Source of the DNA: Lachnospiraceae bacterium
GTDB taxonomy: Bacteria > Bacillota > Clostridia > Lachnospirales > Lachnospiraceae
NCBI GenBank assembly: GCA_009774175.1
Contig: VSNG01000011.1
Span: forward strand, 29,687-93,686
Direction: 5' to 3'
Length of the DNA stretch: 64,000 nucleotides
Shown piece after piece: positions 42,972 to 50,434 of this stretch. Positions within the stretch are counted from its first letter, which is position 1, and the number at the start of each line of letters is the position of its first letter. A model generated the notes under the pieces. That model searched no databases. It was not told the DNA's origin and worked only from the letters and a program-made list of their open reading frames with translations. Both the position numbers and the translations under genes were made by a program.

Positions 42972-45239
42972 TTAATGCTTATAAACTGTAACTATTTCTC
43001 CGTTATCATGATCCACTACCACTGTAAAACGGCCTTTCTTATAATGGAACTTATTCCCTTGATCAGCGTGCTTCTTATCCTTCCCCGCCGCCTCGGGATG
43101 CTGAATAATATCCATTAATTTAGCTGATGATACCCTTCTTTGCCCAAGCCTGTCACACGCATGCCTTGATAACTTCTTAATAGTAACACCTTTACTGGTT
43201 CTCTGTCCAATAATTTTCTTCTCGTACTCCTTTCTCTGTTGGGCAGACAGTGCTTTTCCCTGCCTGCTGCCACCGCCACCAGAACCGCCAAGCTGTCCGG
43301 GGCGTCCCTTATGATTATAATTACCTGAATTACTGTTCCCTTCGTCCTGCCGCATTCCTAAAACAGACATCAGAATCTTAAGCGATTCAGAGAACGGAGC
43401 AAATATTTTCTCAGAATGTACTAATTCTCCAAGGGACATAAACCGATGGTCTTTCATCTCGATATTGTCAGCCCGCGGTCGGTTACGGTAATCCGTACAC
43501 AAAAAGATGCGCGAAGAAAGTTCCTCACATGTCCCTGCTGTCTCTCCAAGATAGATAAGTTCTTTGGGGATAATTCCAAACTCTTCTTCTGCCTCCCTTC
43601 CTGCTGCCGTCTCAGGCGTTTCCCCCGGCTCAATATGCCCGCCAGGGCCGCATAATCCTTTCCCATCCTTCCTCTCGGCGGCAAGTATTTCGCCATCTTT
43701 TACAACAATAACCCCGACGCCTTCCGCCCGCCCGTCAGACTGTATCTTATCAGGCACTGCCTCCTCCGCTTCCCCGATACCCAAAAGACCAGCAATATCA
43801 AGGTCATCCTCTTCGTTTAAAGGATCATTTATCGTATACTCCCCCGACTTCTTAAGGCCTGCCCGGACTTCCGATGGGTCAAGTACCTGCATATCCACGT
43901 ATACCTGTGCTGTCGCCGCCTTGGTCTGCTCCGTAACAGCCTTAACCGAATCCACATTCGCCTGTTCCGTCTCGCTCAGTGACCATAACGGCTTAAATTC
44001 CACCTTGTATGCCGGTATCTCCTTTATCTCGCCTTTCTTCTGTCCGCATTTGAGTATAAGGTCGATAAGGATACGCATATTTTTCTTGAGCATCATCTTC
44101 TGAATTCGACCGACAAAATTATAGTAATTCTCCATGTCGCTGTCGCCGGTGCTGTTTTCTCCGGCAGGAGAACGCCCAAACAGTATGGTCTGCGGAATGT
44201 TTGTCACCGCGCTTAACATATTACAGGCCGTATCTATAATATCTTTTACACCGGCAAGCGGCATACTTTTAAAATCGTAATCTTCTCCATCCGCATCTAT
44301 CACAAGGGTATTCAGAAGCCCTCTGGCCAAATCAATAAGCTCAATCCTGCTTAACACTTTATTTTCCCCTTCGTCTGTCAGCAGAAGACTGGAAAGGTTT
44401 TTCAGCTTATAGATCGACTGAACACAGCGCTCAAGCATTTTCGGCGCCGTGGAGTGCGACACAGCCGCGTTCTGCAATGCATCCTTGATCCGCAGATACT
44501 CCGGGATTCCGAAGTAACGGTATGCAGAATATAACCCCGATTCCGGCAGTTTACCATTCTGAAATACGAGACATCTGCTCTCATGCACACGGAAACTCCC
44601 AAACTGGCTGTTTACCATATAAAACTCAGGCTTTTGAAATTTACTGCCATACTGCCGCCCTCTCACGGGATTGTAACCGTATAAAGACGCCTGATCAGGC
44701 TGTACTACTGCTCTTTCATATACAAGAAGTTCCTCTATCGCCTCTACGTTATCCCAATCCAACGGCTCATCAAGATCGCACCCGTCATCAACCAACATTA
44801 CAATCACTGCGCCGCCATACAGTCTTGCCCATTTAATTGCTGTTGCCGCCGTTTCTTCCCAATCAAGACGGTCAAGCTCGTCCGAAATGAAATCCACCGC
44901 CTTTGGGTCATTCAGTTTAAAATCATATCCGTGCTTAACCGCTTCTTCTGCCGGCGCATCAATGATTCTCGAAAATAATCCATTTCCCATATACTGGTCT
45001 GTCAGATCCGTGTCAGGAACACCACTCTCTGCAACATAAGTATACGCCGTCGAACTGTCCAGTGACGTTCCGTATTTAGTCAGCATATTCTTATAGCCGT
45101 CGTAGCGTGTGGCCTTACCCCGTCCTGTCATTAACTCCAGGTCGTATCCTTTAACCCCGTCTTCTTTTCTGGCATACTTCATGTCCAATATACGTCTGCC
45201 ACTCTCTTCGCGGATATATTCTCTGATGCTATTCTCCAT
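42972..45239 (-). CDS. Portal protein (DUF1073 type) fused to NUDIX and DUF4258-like toxin domains
   Basis: 755 residues from the ATG after GAGGGT; a start at 45323 would overlap the terminase. Residues 1-500: portal of the DUF1073 family (LFSRIIDAPAEEAVKHGYDF, TNIPQTILFGRSPAGENSTGDSD). Residues 502-633: NUDIX hydrolase with a perfect GX5EX7REUXEEXGU box around PGGHIEPGE and REAEEEFGI. Residues 634-755: a linker NYNHKGRPGQLGGSGGGG, then a DUF4258/RelE-like module (KLSRHACDRLGQRRVS, KFHYKKGRFTVVVDHDNG, IVTVYKH). Usual portals of this family are about 450-500 residues long. The frame is unbroken, so this is a true fusion. Confidence 0.82.
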   Translation of the reverse strand: MENSIREYIREESGRRILDMKYARKEDGVKGYDLELMTGRGKATRYDGYKNMLTKYGTSLDSSTAYTYVAESGVPDTDLTDQYMGNGLFSRIIDAPAEEAVKHGYDFKLNDPKAVDFISDELDRLDWEETAATAIKWARLYGGAVIVMLVDDGCDLDEPLDWDNVEAIEELLVYERAVVQPDQASLYGYNPVRGRQYGSKFQKPEFYMVNSQFGSFRVHESRCLVFQNGKLPESGLYSAYRYFGIPEYLRIKDALQNAAVSHSTAPKMLERCVQSIYKLKNLSSLLLTDEGENKVLSRIELIDLARGLLNTLVIDADGEDYDFKSMPLAGVKDIIDTACNMLSAVTNIPQTILFGRSPAGENSTGDSDMENYYNFVGRIQKMMLKKNMRILIDLILKCGQKKGEIKEIPAYKVEFKPLWSLSETEQANVDSVKAVTEQTKAATAQVYVDMQVLDPSEVRAGLKKSGEYTINDPLNEEDDLDIAGLLGIGEAEEAVPDKIQSDGRAEGVGVIVVKDGEILAAERKDGKGLCGPGGHIEPGETPETAAGREAEEEFGIIPKELIYLGETAGTCEELSSRIFLCTDYRNRPRADNIEMKDHRFMSLGELVHSEKIFAPFSESLKILMSVLGMRQDEGNSNSGNYNHKGRPGQLGGSGGGGSRQGKALSAQQRKEYEKKIIGQRTSKGVTIKKLSRHACDRLGQRRVSSAKLMDIIQHPEAAGKDKKHADQGNKFHYKKGRFTVVVDHDNGEIVTVYKH

Positions 45240-45261
45240 ACCCTCAATTACCCCGTTGTAC

Positions 45262-46671
45262 TTATAACAAGCCCGTGATGTTGAACGCTTCCTTTCCCTC
45301 ATAACAGGAAAGAGCAACCGCATCCGCCCTGTCCGGCGAACTTATATTCCTCTTCTTCATCTCTTCCTTGCTCTCAAGCTGGATTTTTCCTTTACTTGTG
45401 AGCCTGTATTTCCTACAGGACAGCTGCGCCGCAAGGTCGTCGTCGCTAGGAAGCGCAATATCCTCTTTTCTCAGATGCTCTTTTACGCTCCCCCAAAGAT
45501 AGCTCGTTAAATTATCATAAATCTCATGGGCCTTGATTTTACTCTGGCCATAAGATATCACCTCATCAGGAACCCGCCCCGCCGCATTAACGGGAACAAT
45601 CACAAGCCTCGTGAGACGCTCCTCTCTTTTGACCTCTTCCAAACGGTCTGTCACGCCGCCCCCTAACCCGGTATCATCAATATTGGCATATATATCTCCC
45701 TTGTACTGCGGATATTCGGCTATTACTGCCCTGTACAGCAGGACAACCTTTCCTACCGTTGTCATAAGACTCTGTCCACGGAGCATCACTGGCAAAGTGA
45801 TCCTGCCGCCCACATTCTGTGCAATCACAGTTTCGTCATCTCCATACCTCGCGACGTCAACACCGAAGGATATACGTCTGATCTCTGCTCTGGCAGAAAG
45901 ATCACACATACAGCTTTGTTCAACCGCAGATAACCCGATAAATACATCTGCTTCCTGTTTCGGGAATTCTCCCGCAACCCTCACACGGAACACGTCGGAG
46001 TCGGTACCATACATCTTACTGATTCTTTCAATAAACCCTTTATTTACCCGTGCACTCATACGGCCGTCAACATGCAACGTATTATAGGACGCCCTGTTTT
46101 TATGGTGGCTGTCATAAAAAAAGCCTGTCAGCCGTGTCGGGTTCCCACACATCAGGAGCTTTGCCCCTTCTGTTGACAGTGCTCCTAATACGGGTTCGAA
46201 AACGATATCCTTTACACCAGACGCTTCGTCTATGATAAACAGCAGATGCTCTGCATGAAACCCCTGTAAGGCATCCGGGTTCGTCGCAGTACGCGCAGCG
46301 GCAAACCATTCCTCTGGATGTCCCTTCATGTATATCTTCTCATTCGTCCATATAAGCTCCTTTTTAAGGGCTGGGGTATTCCTGATCCACTTTGCCGCCT
46401 CTGCCCACAGAATATCAAACAGCTGATGCTGGGTAGGCGCCGTGCATGGCACTTTGGGATACGGTCTGGTGCATAAAAACCATATAATTGCCCAGCTCTC
46501 CACTGCACTCTTCCCCACTCCGTGCCCGGAACGGACTGACGTCATGGGCTCGGCCTCCACACTCCTCAGTATAGCTCTCTGGTTATCATCCGGCTTTACG
46601 CCGATGACATCCTCCACAAAATCAATCGGATTCCTCGCATAATACCGTATGGCTTCCTCACGCCTGCTCAT
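45262..46671 (-). CDS. Terminase large subunit
   Basis: 469 residues. Walker A is SVRSGHGVGKSAVESW (about 43-58), Walker B HLLFIIDEASG, and the nuclease domain starts FGVDVARYGDDETVI with the first acidic metal ligand. It powers DNA packaging and cuts the concatemer. It overlaps the small subunit by 14 bases. Confidence 0.93.
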   Translation of the reverse strand: MSRREEAIRYYARNPIDFVEDVIGVKPDDNQRAILRSVEAEPMTSVRSGHGVGKSAVESWAIIWFLCTRPYPKVPCTAPTQHQLFDILWAEAAKWIRNTPALKKELIWTNEKIYMKGHPEEWFAAARTATNPDALQGFHAEHLLFIIDEASGVKDIVFEPVLGALSTEGAKLLMCGNPTRLTGFFYDSHHKNRASYNTLHVDGRMSARVNKGFIERISKMYGTDSDVFRVRVAGEFPKQEADVFIGLSAVEQSCMCDLSARAEIRRISFGVDVARYGDDETVIAQNVGGRITLPVMLRGQSLMTTVGKVVLLYRAVIAEYPQYKGDIYANIDDTGLGGGVTDRLEEVKREERLTRLVIVPVNAAGRVPDEVISYGQSKIKAHEIYDNLTSYLWGSVKEHLRKEDIALPSDDDLAAQLSCRKYRLTSKGKIQLESKEEMKKRNISSPDRADAVALSCYEGKEAFNITGLL

Positions 46672-47116
46672 CCCTCTTCATAAACGCCCTTTCTATAATA
46701 TCGCCGAGACTTGATTCTTCATCCTTTTTAGTCCTCTGGCGTTTTTCTTCATTCTCCAATTTTACAGATCTGATCTTTTCGTCCTGCTCATCCAGATCTT
46801 TATCCGACTTTGTTGTCTGCCCAATCGTATCACGGATGGCAACATATGCCTTTACATCCCCCAACAGCGCCTTCTTGATCATTGCCATATTCACCGCTGA
46901 CTCTAAAGTGCTGTCAAGTCCCAATTCCTGCAAGATTGGTGTCCACTCGGGACTGTCAATCTCTGCCGTAAGCAACAGGTTTAAGGTTTTCCGAAAATTT
47001 GCTTTTCGCTTTCTGGCTTCCCCCGATGCTTTTCCTCCTCGTGAAGAGATTTCCCGTAGTTCCCCCGTGGTTAACGTGTTGAACCCCTTATCTCTTATAT
47101 TCTCGTATCCGGCCAC
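46658..47116 (-). CDS. Terminase small subunit-like protein
   Basis: 152 residues: basic N-terminus (SSRGGKASGEARKRKANFRK), a helical middle and KLENEEKRQR near the end. Place and overlap with the large subunit point to the DNA-recognition subunit. The sequence itself is only weakly typical. Confidence 0.7.
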   Translation of the reverse strand: MAGYENIRDKGFNTLTTGELREISSRGGKASGEARKRKANFRKTLNLLLTAEIDSPEWTPILQELGLDSTLESAVNMAMIKKALLGDVKAYVAIRDTIGQTTKSDKDLDEQDEKIRSVKLENEEKRQRTKKDEESSLGDIIERAFMKRDEQA

Positions 47117-47167
47117 CTCCTCACCTTCCTATCTTGCCCTCTGCGCCTGTATTTTCCCAAATATAAA

Positions 47168-47189
47168 AACACCAGATTTCTCTGATGTT
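47168..47189 (-). terminator. Intrinsic terminator in the late-operon leader
   Basis: Minus-strand AACATCAGA-GAAA-TCTGGTGTT is a 9-bp stem with a GNRA tetraloop, followed by TTTATATTT. It lies between the late promoter and the first late gene, so late expression needs read-through. Confidence 0.7.
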
Positions 47190-47228
47190 TTCGCTCCTTT
47201 TCCCTTTGCTTCACTATATCATGCTACT

Positions 47229-47277
47229 ATAATAACACATTCAGTACGAAAAATCCGGCCATCTTTTGCAATCGTAC
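47229..47277 (-). promoter_or_regulatory. Probable activator-dependent late promoter
   Basis: A TATTAT -10 (47229-47234) without a good -35. An inverted repeat GTACGA/TCGTAC (47272-47277 and 47244-47249) surrounds the -35 area. This suits activation by the RinA/ArpU-like protein at 47884. Confidence 0.5.
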
Positions 47278-47281
47278 AAAA

Positions 47282-47304
47282 GGGGAAAGTTTTTAACTTT
47301 CCCC
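47282..47304 (-). terminator. Terminator after the RHH gene
   Basis: Minus-strand GGGGAAAGTT and AACTTTCCCC, a perfect 10-bp stem with a 3-base loop, then TTTTG. It isolates the late operon from the upstream RHH operon. Confidence 0.8.
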
Positions 47305-47314
47305 GCTCCACATC

Positions 47315-47512
47315 TTAGCCCTTATTTTGTTTCAAAAACTCCTCCATAAGCTCTCGGATTACCTCTGCCTGCGGCTTCCCTGCCCGCTCGCAAGCCGCTT
47401 CAAACCGTTCGACAATATCCCGTTTCAGCTTAAATCCTTTAGTCATATAGCCCGCTTTCTTCTGGTACTTCTCACTGGCTACCGTTTGTTTGGATGGATT
47501 ACCTTTCGGCAT
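47315..47512 (-). CDS. Ribbon-helix-helix protein
   Basis: 65 residues with a basic N-terminal tail, then GYMTKGFKLKRDIVERFEAACERAGKPQ and EVIRELMEEFLKQ, the beta strand and two helices of Arc/CopG regulators. AGGGGAAGCC precedes the ATG. It is the third gene behind the palindromic promoter at 47795, so it may be the repressor of that promoter. Confidence 0.7.
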   Translation of the reverse strand: MPKGNPSKQTVASEKYQKKAGYMTKGFKLKRDIVERFEAACERAGKPQAEVIRELMEEFLKQNKG

Positions 47513-47597
47513 GGCTTCCCCTCGCTTTCACAATTCCTGCATAGATCAGCTTCGCAACTCCGATCGTGATAAAAAAAGCTCCTAATTTTATTAACAT
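47499..47597 (-). CDS. 32-residue membrane peptide
   Basis: MLIKLGAFFITIGVAKLIYAGIVKARGSHAER, a single membrane helix with basic ends. It overlaps the start of the RHH gene by 14 bases, which suggests translational coupling. The ribosome site is weak (GGGAGC at 15 bases), so moderate confidence. Confidence 0.42.
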   Translation of the reverse strand: MLIKLGAFFITIGVAKLIYAGIVKARGSHAER

Positions 47598-47658
47598 ATT
47601 TACACAGATGAGCTCCCGTGGTATAGTTTAGGTAACAGGAAGGGCTTGCGCCCTCCTG

Positions 47659-47769
47659 TCAGCTTAACAGCTTATCGAGAATCAGTAGGATGATTCCGAT
47701 AACCAAGTCCGTCAGTGCACCGAGTAGCCAGCTCTTATATGTACTGTCGGACTTTTTATTTTTGCTCAC
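47659..47769 (-). CDS. 36-residue membrane peptide, toxin-like
   Basis: GTG start downstream of AAGGAGG. The product opens with the basic stretch MSKNKKSDSTYKSWLL and continues as a membrane helix LTDLVIGIILLILDKLL. Size, basic N-terminus and single helix match small type I toxins and holin-like peptides. A hairpin (47635-47659) overlaps the stop. It is the first gene behind a very strong promoter that has a palindrome in its spacer. Confidence 0.6.
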   Translation of the reverse strand: MSKNKKSDSTYKSWLLGALTDLVIGIILLILDKLLS

Positions 47770-47794
47770 CTGTCTCTCACCTCCTTATGTATAT

Positions 47795-47823
47795 ATAATA
47801 TCATATGGTTAACCATATGTCAA
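47795..47823 (-). promoter_or_regulatory. Strong promoter with 18-bp palindrome in the spacer
   Basis: Minus-strand TTGACA, 17 bases, TATTAT. The perfect palindrome CATATGGTTAACCATATG (47802-47819) fills the spacer. A repressor bound there would exclude RNA polymerase, so the peptide/RHH operon should be tightly off until derepressed. Confidence 0.75.
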
Positions 47824-47883
47824 CGGATTTTTGTACATATTGGTCTCCTTCAAGTATTTTTCACATCTTTAGCCATCCTTCCC

Positions 47884-48297
47884 TTAGATTTCTCCCAGAT
47901 ATACCCCGACTTTTATAATAACTTTCTTTACAATCCTTCTCATCTGCCGCTCCGAATATCCTACGTCTTTTATCTTTGTATAGGGAATGTTGCGCCGCTG
48001 ATCTGACCAGAAACGTTTTTCCATGACTTTTTTTTCTTCCGAATTTAAATTATCATAAACCAGCTTCACGGCTTCTATCTGCTTTTTCAACGTCTCAGCA
48101 CGGGCAGATGTCATCTTAAGAGCCTTCGCCTCAGTAACCGACTGCGGTTTACAGTCATCTTTGGAATATTTTATGCCTGCTGCCGGCGCCGATGATGCGG
48201 TCATAATCTTATCTATGTAATCTTCGTATTCCTTTTTGGATTCCGGATATCTCCGAATGATAATTTCTATTAAATGCCATGTGTTATGGGATATCAT
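47884..48297 (-). CDS. Late transcription regulator, RinA/ArpU-like
   Basis: 137 residues from MISHNTWHLIE; a longer frame to 48357 would pass through a hairpin. The C-terminal VYDNLNSEEKKVMEKRFW, then IPYTKIKDVGYSERQMRRIVKKV is a sigma-region-4-like helix-turn-helix. Such proteins activate phage late genes. The late operon follows on the same strand. Confidence 0.7.
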   Translation of the reverse strand: MISHNTWHLIEIIIRRYPESKKEYEDYIDKIMTASSAPAAGIKYSKDDCKPQSVTEAKALKMTSARAETLKKQIEAVKLVYDNLNSEEKKVMEKRFWSDQRRNIPYTKIKDVGYSERQMRRIVKKVIIKVGVYLGEI

Positions 48298-48384
48298 TCC
48301 GTTCTTACATCCCCTTTCCGGCGGGGCCTGCTGCCTCTTGGAAGCATCCCCGCCCACTGCTCTGTCTACAGTTGCCGTGATATA

Positions 48385-48472
48385 TCAATTTTTAGGAAAG
48401 TCTCTACTGTATTTCTCGAATATTCTCAACGGAATATCTTTATTCCATTTTGAATATTTTTATATAAGTCAC
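48385..48472 (-). pseudogene. Short frameshifted reading frame at an A5 run
   Basis: A GTG start with AAGGTGG four bases upstream begins MTYIK; one extra A in the run ATAAAAATAT breaks the frame, after which another frame gives KYSKWNKDIPLRIFEKY and SRDFPKN. Removing one base gives a coherent 28-residue basic peptide. It is either decayed, a sequencing error, or recoded. It lies just after the structured RNA. Confidence 0.4.
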
Positions 48473-48496
48473 TGAACCACCTTTTTCATGCATCAA

Positions 48497-48623
48497 TATG
48501 CCCGGCGTTGATTTGCACCACACATTGCACACTCCGCTGTTATGTCAGCATTGCCCATCAACTGCAATCCACTGTGTGCGCCCCTCTTACTTCCTGCGCG
48601 TCTACCTATTCCGCCACCGGCAT
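48497..48623 (-). ncRNA. Structured tRNA-Leu-like RNA
   Basis: The minus strand begins ATGCCGGTGGCGGAATAGG then TAGACGCGC, nearly the 5' acceptor/D-arm of a bacterial tRNA-Leu. It ends with GTGCAAATC (T-loop-like) and CGCCGGGCAT, which pairs with the 5' end (9 bp, one bulged G). Between them there is no normal anticodon arm. Instead GCACAC (48574-48579) pairs with GTGTGC (48527-48532) and encloses two hairpins, ATTGC/GCAAT and GCTG-ACATAA-CAGC. No long open frame crosses it. It lies between early genes and the late regulator. Confidence 0.5.
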
Positions 48624-48654
48624 TATTCAACCACCACCCATATGCTCACCGATC

Positions 48655-48885
48655 TCATTCAATCAGCACAAAATTTTCTTCCAAATCCCCAAACGAAATT
48701 TCTATCCATCCCAAATCATAATCATCATTGAGCGAATCTAAATGCACATCACCGCCGATAATGCTTCCCCTATCATCTCTTCCCCAAATACTGCCAACCG
48801 GCACGAATCCATATTCATTGGGAATTTCAAATCCGTCTCCGTCACACTTTGGCAAACACATTTCTTTTATGCACTTATATCTCAT
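48655..48885 (-). CDS. Small phage early protein, unknown
   Basis: 76 residues from MRYKCIKEMCLPKC, preceded by GAGGGAAAT; an ATG at 48906 is possible. Acidic, beta-rich, with GFVPVGSIWG and a final DLEENFVLIE. Similar small proteins of unknown role are common in early regions of Clostridia phages. Confidence 0.55.
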   Translation of the reverse strand: MRYKCIKEMCLPKCDGDGFEIPNEYGFVPVGSIWGRDDRGSIIGGDVHLDSLNDDYDLGWIEISFGDLEENFVLIE

Positions 48886-48898
48886 ATTTCCCTCTATT

Positions 48899-49135
48899 TC
48901 ATTCAATGCCGCCGGATTTTACGATTTTAATTGCCCCATTAAGATCAACGTCTCTGTCGTCTTTATCTCCCATAAACGGCATACTGTTTCTTTTAAGCTT
49001 CTCCACAACCTTATCCACGTCATAGGCGGTAGGTATTGTTTCTATAACATCTTCGATTTCATCGTCAAATTCAGCAGTTCTTAATTTTTCTAAAACTTCC
49101 TGCTTTTTTAATTCATCAGCATCAATCAGTCTCAT
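48899..49135 (-). CDS. Small phage protein with MRLIDADELK start
   Basis: 78 residues. The start MRLIDADELKKQ is a recurring N-terminus in Firmicutes phage early proteins, where a central IETIPTAYDVDKVVEKL also recurs. Function unknown. Overlaps the upstream gene by 4 bases. Confidence 0.65.
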   Translation of the reverse strand: MRLIDADELKKQEVLEKLRTAEFDDEIEDVIETIPTAYDVDKVVEKLKRNSMPFMGDKDDRDVDLNGAIKIVKSGGIE

Positions 49136-49731
49136 TCTCCCTTACCCCTCTCCAATTCTTTCAATGCGGCTTCGGCTTCTTCTCTGGTTAGAAAAATGGT
49201 TTTTCCAATATCCGAAAACCAGCATTGAATCATGCATCCATTATCAAAAGCAACATGCATACAGTTATCCACTCCATTTATGCCAATAAATACGACCTTC
49301 ACTTCATATGGCCTGTCTTTCTTCTTAAGATGCCATCCCTGCATTGCATAGTTCGTATAAACCGTATTCCCCACCGCACAAGGCAGTTTTAGCAGCTTCC
49401 CTTGTTCCTCTAAGTCCTCATAATATTTCAGTCTCTCCCTCAGGTCAGCCATGGCCCATAAATTCCGGTAGAATAGTGCGATCCGACCCTCTATATCGTT
49501 CATTCCATACTGCAGGGCATCATTCATATATTCTCCGAAATACTCATCATCGGTAAATGCGTCATCACCATCTGCGTACCTTTTGAGCAGATCTCTTGCC
49601 AGATCCCTGGCATCAATATCCATTTCGTAGTCTCTATACCTTGCCCATCCTTCCTTTGCATAGCATGAATTATGAGCCAGTTCACACATACTCATTTCTG
49701 ATACATCTTTGTTTGTTGTCAATCTATCCAT
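49132..49731 (-). CDS. Phage early protein with MDRLTTNKDVSEM start
   Basis: 199 residues from the ATG after GGAGGAAAAT. Segments MSMCELAHNSCYAKEGWARYRDY, ADLRERLKYYEDLEEQGKLLKLPCAVGNTVY and FLTREEAEAALKE form a modular protein seen in many Clostridia prophages; the C-terminal half is a small beta domain. Function unknown. Confidence 0.65.
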   Translation of the reverse strand: MDRLTTNKDVSEMSMCELAHNSCYAKEGWARYRDYEMDIDARDLARDLLKRYADGDDAFTDDEYFGEYMNDALQYGMNDIEGRIALFYRNLWAMADLRERLKYYEDLEEQGKLLKLPCAVGNTVYTNYAMQGWHLKKKDRPYEVKVVFIGINGVDNCMHVAFDNGCMIQCWFSDIGKTIFLTREEAEAALKELERGKGE

Positions 49732-49757
49732 ATTTTCCTCCACAATCCCACTAAATA

Positions 49758-50069
49758 TTATCTTGTGACAACGCTCTGTCCGTCTTTATCCGTAATATCA
49801 ACAGAAATTGTCATCCTGTTAAAAATACCCTGCACTCTCCCTCTGATTTCGTCCTTTGTTGCTTCTCTTACGATTTTTCCAAAATTATCATTTATTTTTC
49901 TTGCGATAGCACTGTCAACATCACTTTCATTAACAGCCTGTCTGCAAGCCTTAGATACTTCTTCTTGCAAGACTTCCTTTACCATATCTTTTAAGGTATT
50001 CTTGTTGATTCCTGCCTCGTTAAGCATCTGCCGTACTTCCTGCCTTATTGCAATCTGTTCTACGTTCAT
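49758..50069 (-). CDS. Small helical phage protein, unknown
   Basis: 103 residues, mostly helical and charged: MNVEQIAIRQEVRQMLNEAG to REATKDEIRGRVQGI, then a short beta end. GTAGGAGAAT precedes the ATG. The long hairpin at 50091-50134 lies in its leader. Confidence 0.55.
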   Translation of the reverse strand: MNVEQIAIRQEVRQMLNEAGINKNTLKDMVKEVLQEEVSKACRQAVNESDVDSAIARKINDNFGKIVREATKDEIRGRVQGIFNRMTISVDITDKDGQSVVTR

Positions 50070-50090
50070 ATTCTCCTACCTTTCCACAAT

Positions 50091-50134
50091 CCCCCTAAAT
50101 CCCCTAATTCTATTTTACAGGAGATTTTAGGGGG
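50091..50134 (-). promoter_or_regulatory. Long GC-rich intercistronic hairpin
   Basis: CCCCCTAAATCCCCT and AGGAGATTTTAGGGGG pair almost fully around a 13-base loop. No T run follows on either strand. It lies just before the ribosome site of the 103-residue protein gene and may process or stabilise the early mRNA. Confidence 0.5.
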
Positions 50135-50150
50135 AGTTGTACCAAGTTTT

Positions 50151-50345
50151 TTAATTGTCGAAAATCATATATTCATAATTTTCCAGTTTGAAACCTTTTT
50201 GTATAGCTATCTTTGTACCATCTGGATTCACAAGATAACATCCAACCCTATGATTTTCAGTTTCACTTTCAAGGAATCCATTTATAATTGATTCTGCTCT
50301 TAACATCAAACTTCCATTATGAGCTAAAGCACTAAATGCATTCAC
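50151..50345 (-). CDS. Small phage protein, unknown
   Basis: 64 residues: MNAFSALAHNGSLMLRAESI, then GCYLVNPDGTKIAIQKGFKLENYEYMIFDN. Ribosome site GGGAAG two bases before the ATG. Not recognised. Confidence 0.5.
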   Translation of the reverse strand: MNAFSALAHNGSLMLRAESIINGFLESETENHRVGCYLVNPDGTKIAIQKGFKLENYEYMIFDN

Positions 50346-50434
50346 TTCCCAATTCTCCTTATCAAAAACAAAAAGAAATATCTCCTATACCCGTAAAAAT
50401 CTGACCTGCCGCACACCATCCGCTCAGCATTCTC

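Noticed and set aside
48497..48623. A functional tRNA-Leu gene
   Set aside because: There is no normal anticodon stem-loop, the acceptor stem has a bulge or mismatch, and the T-loop is altered; it is reported as a tRNA-like RNA.
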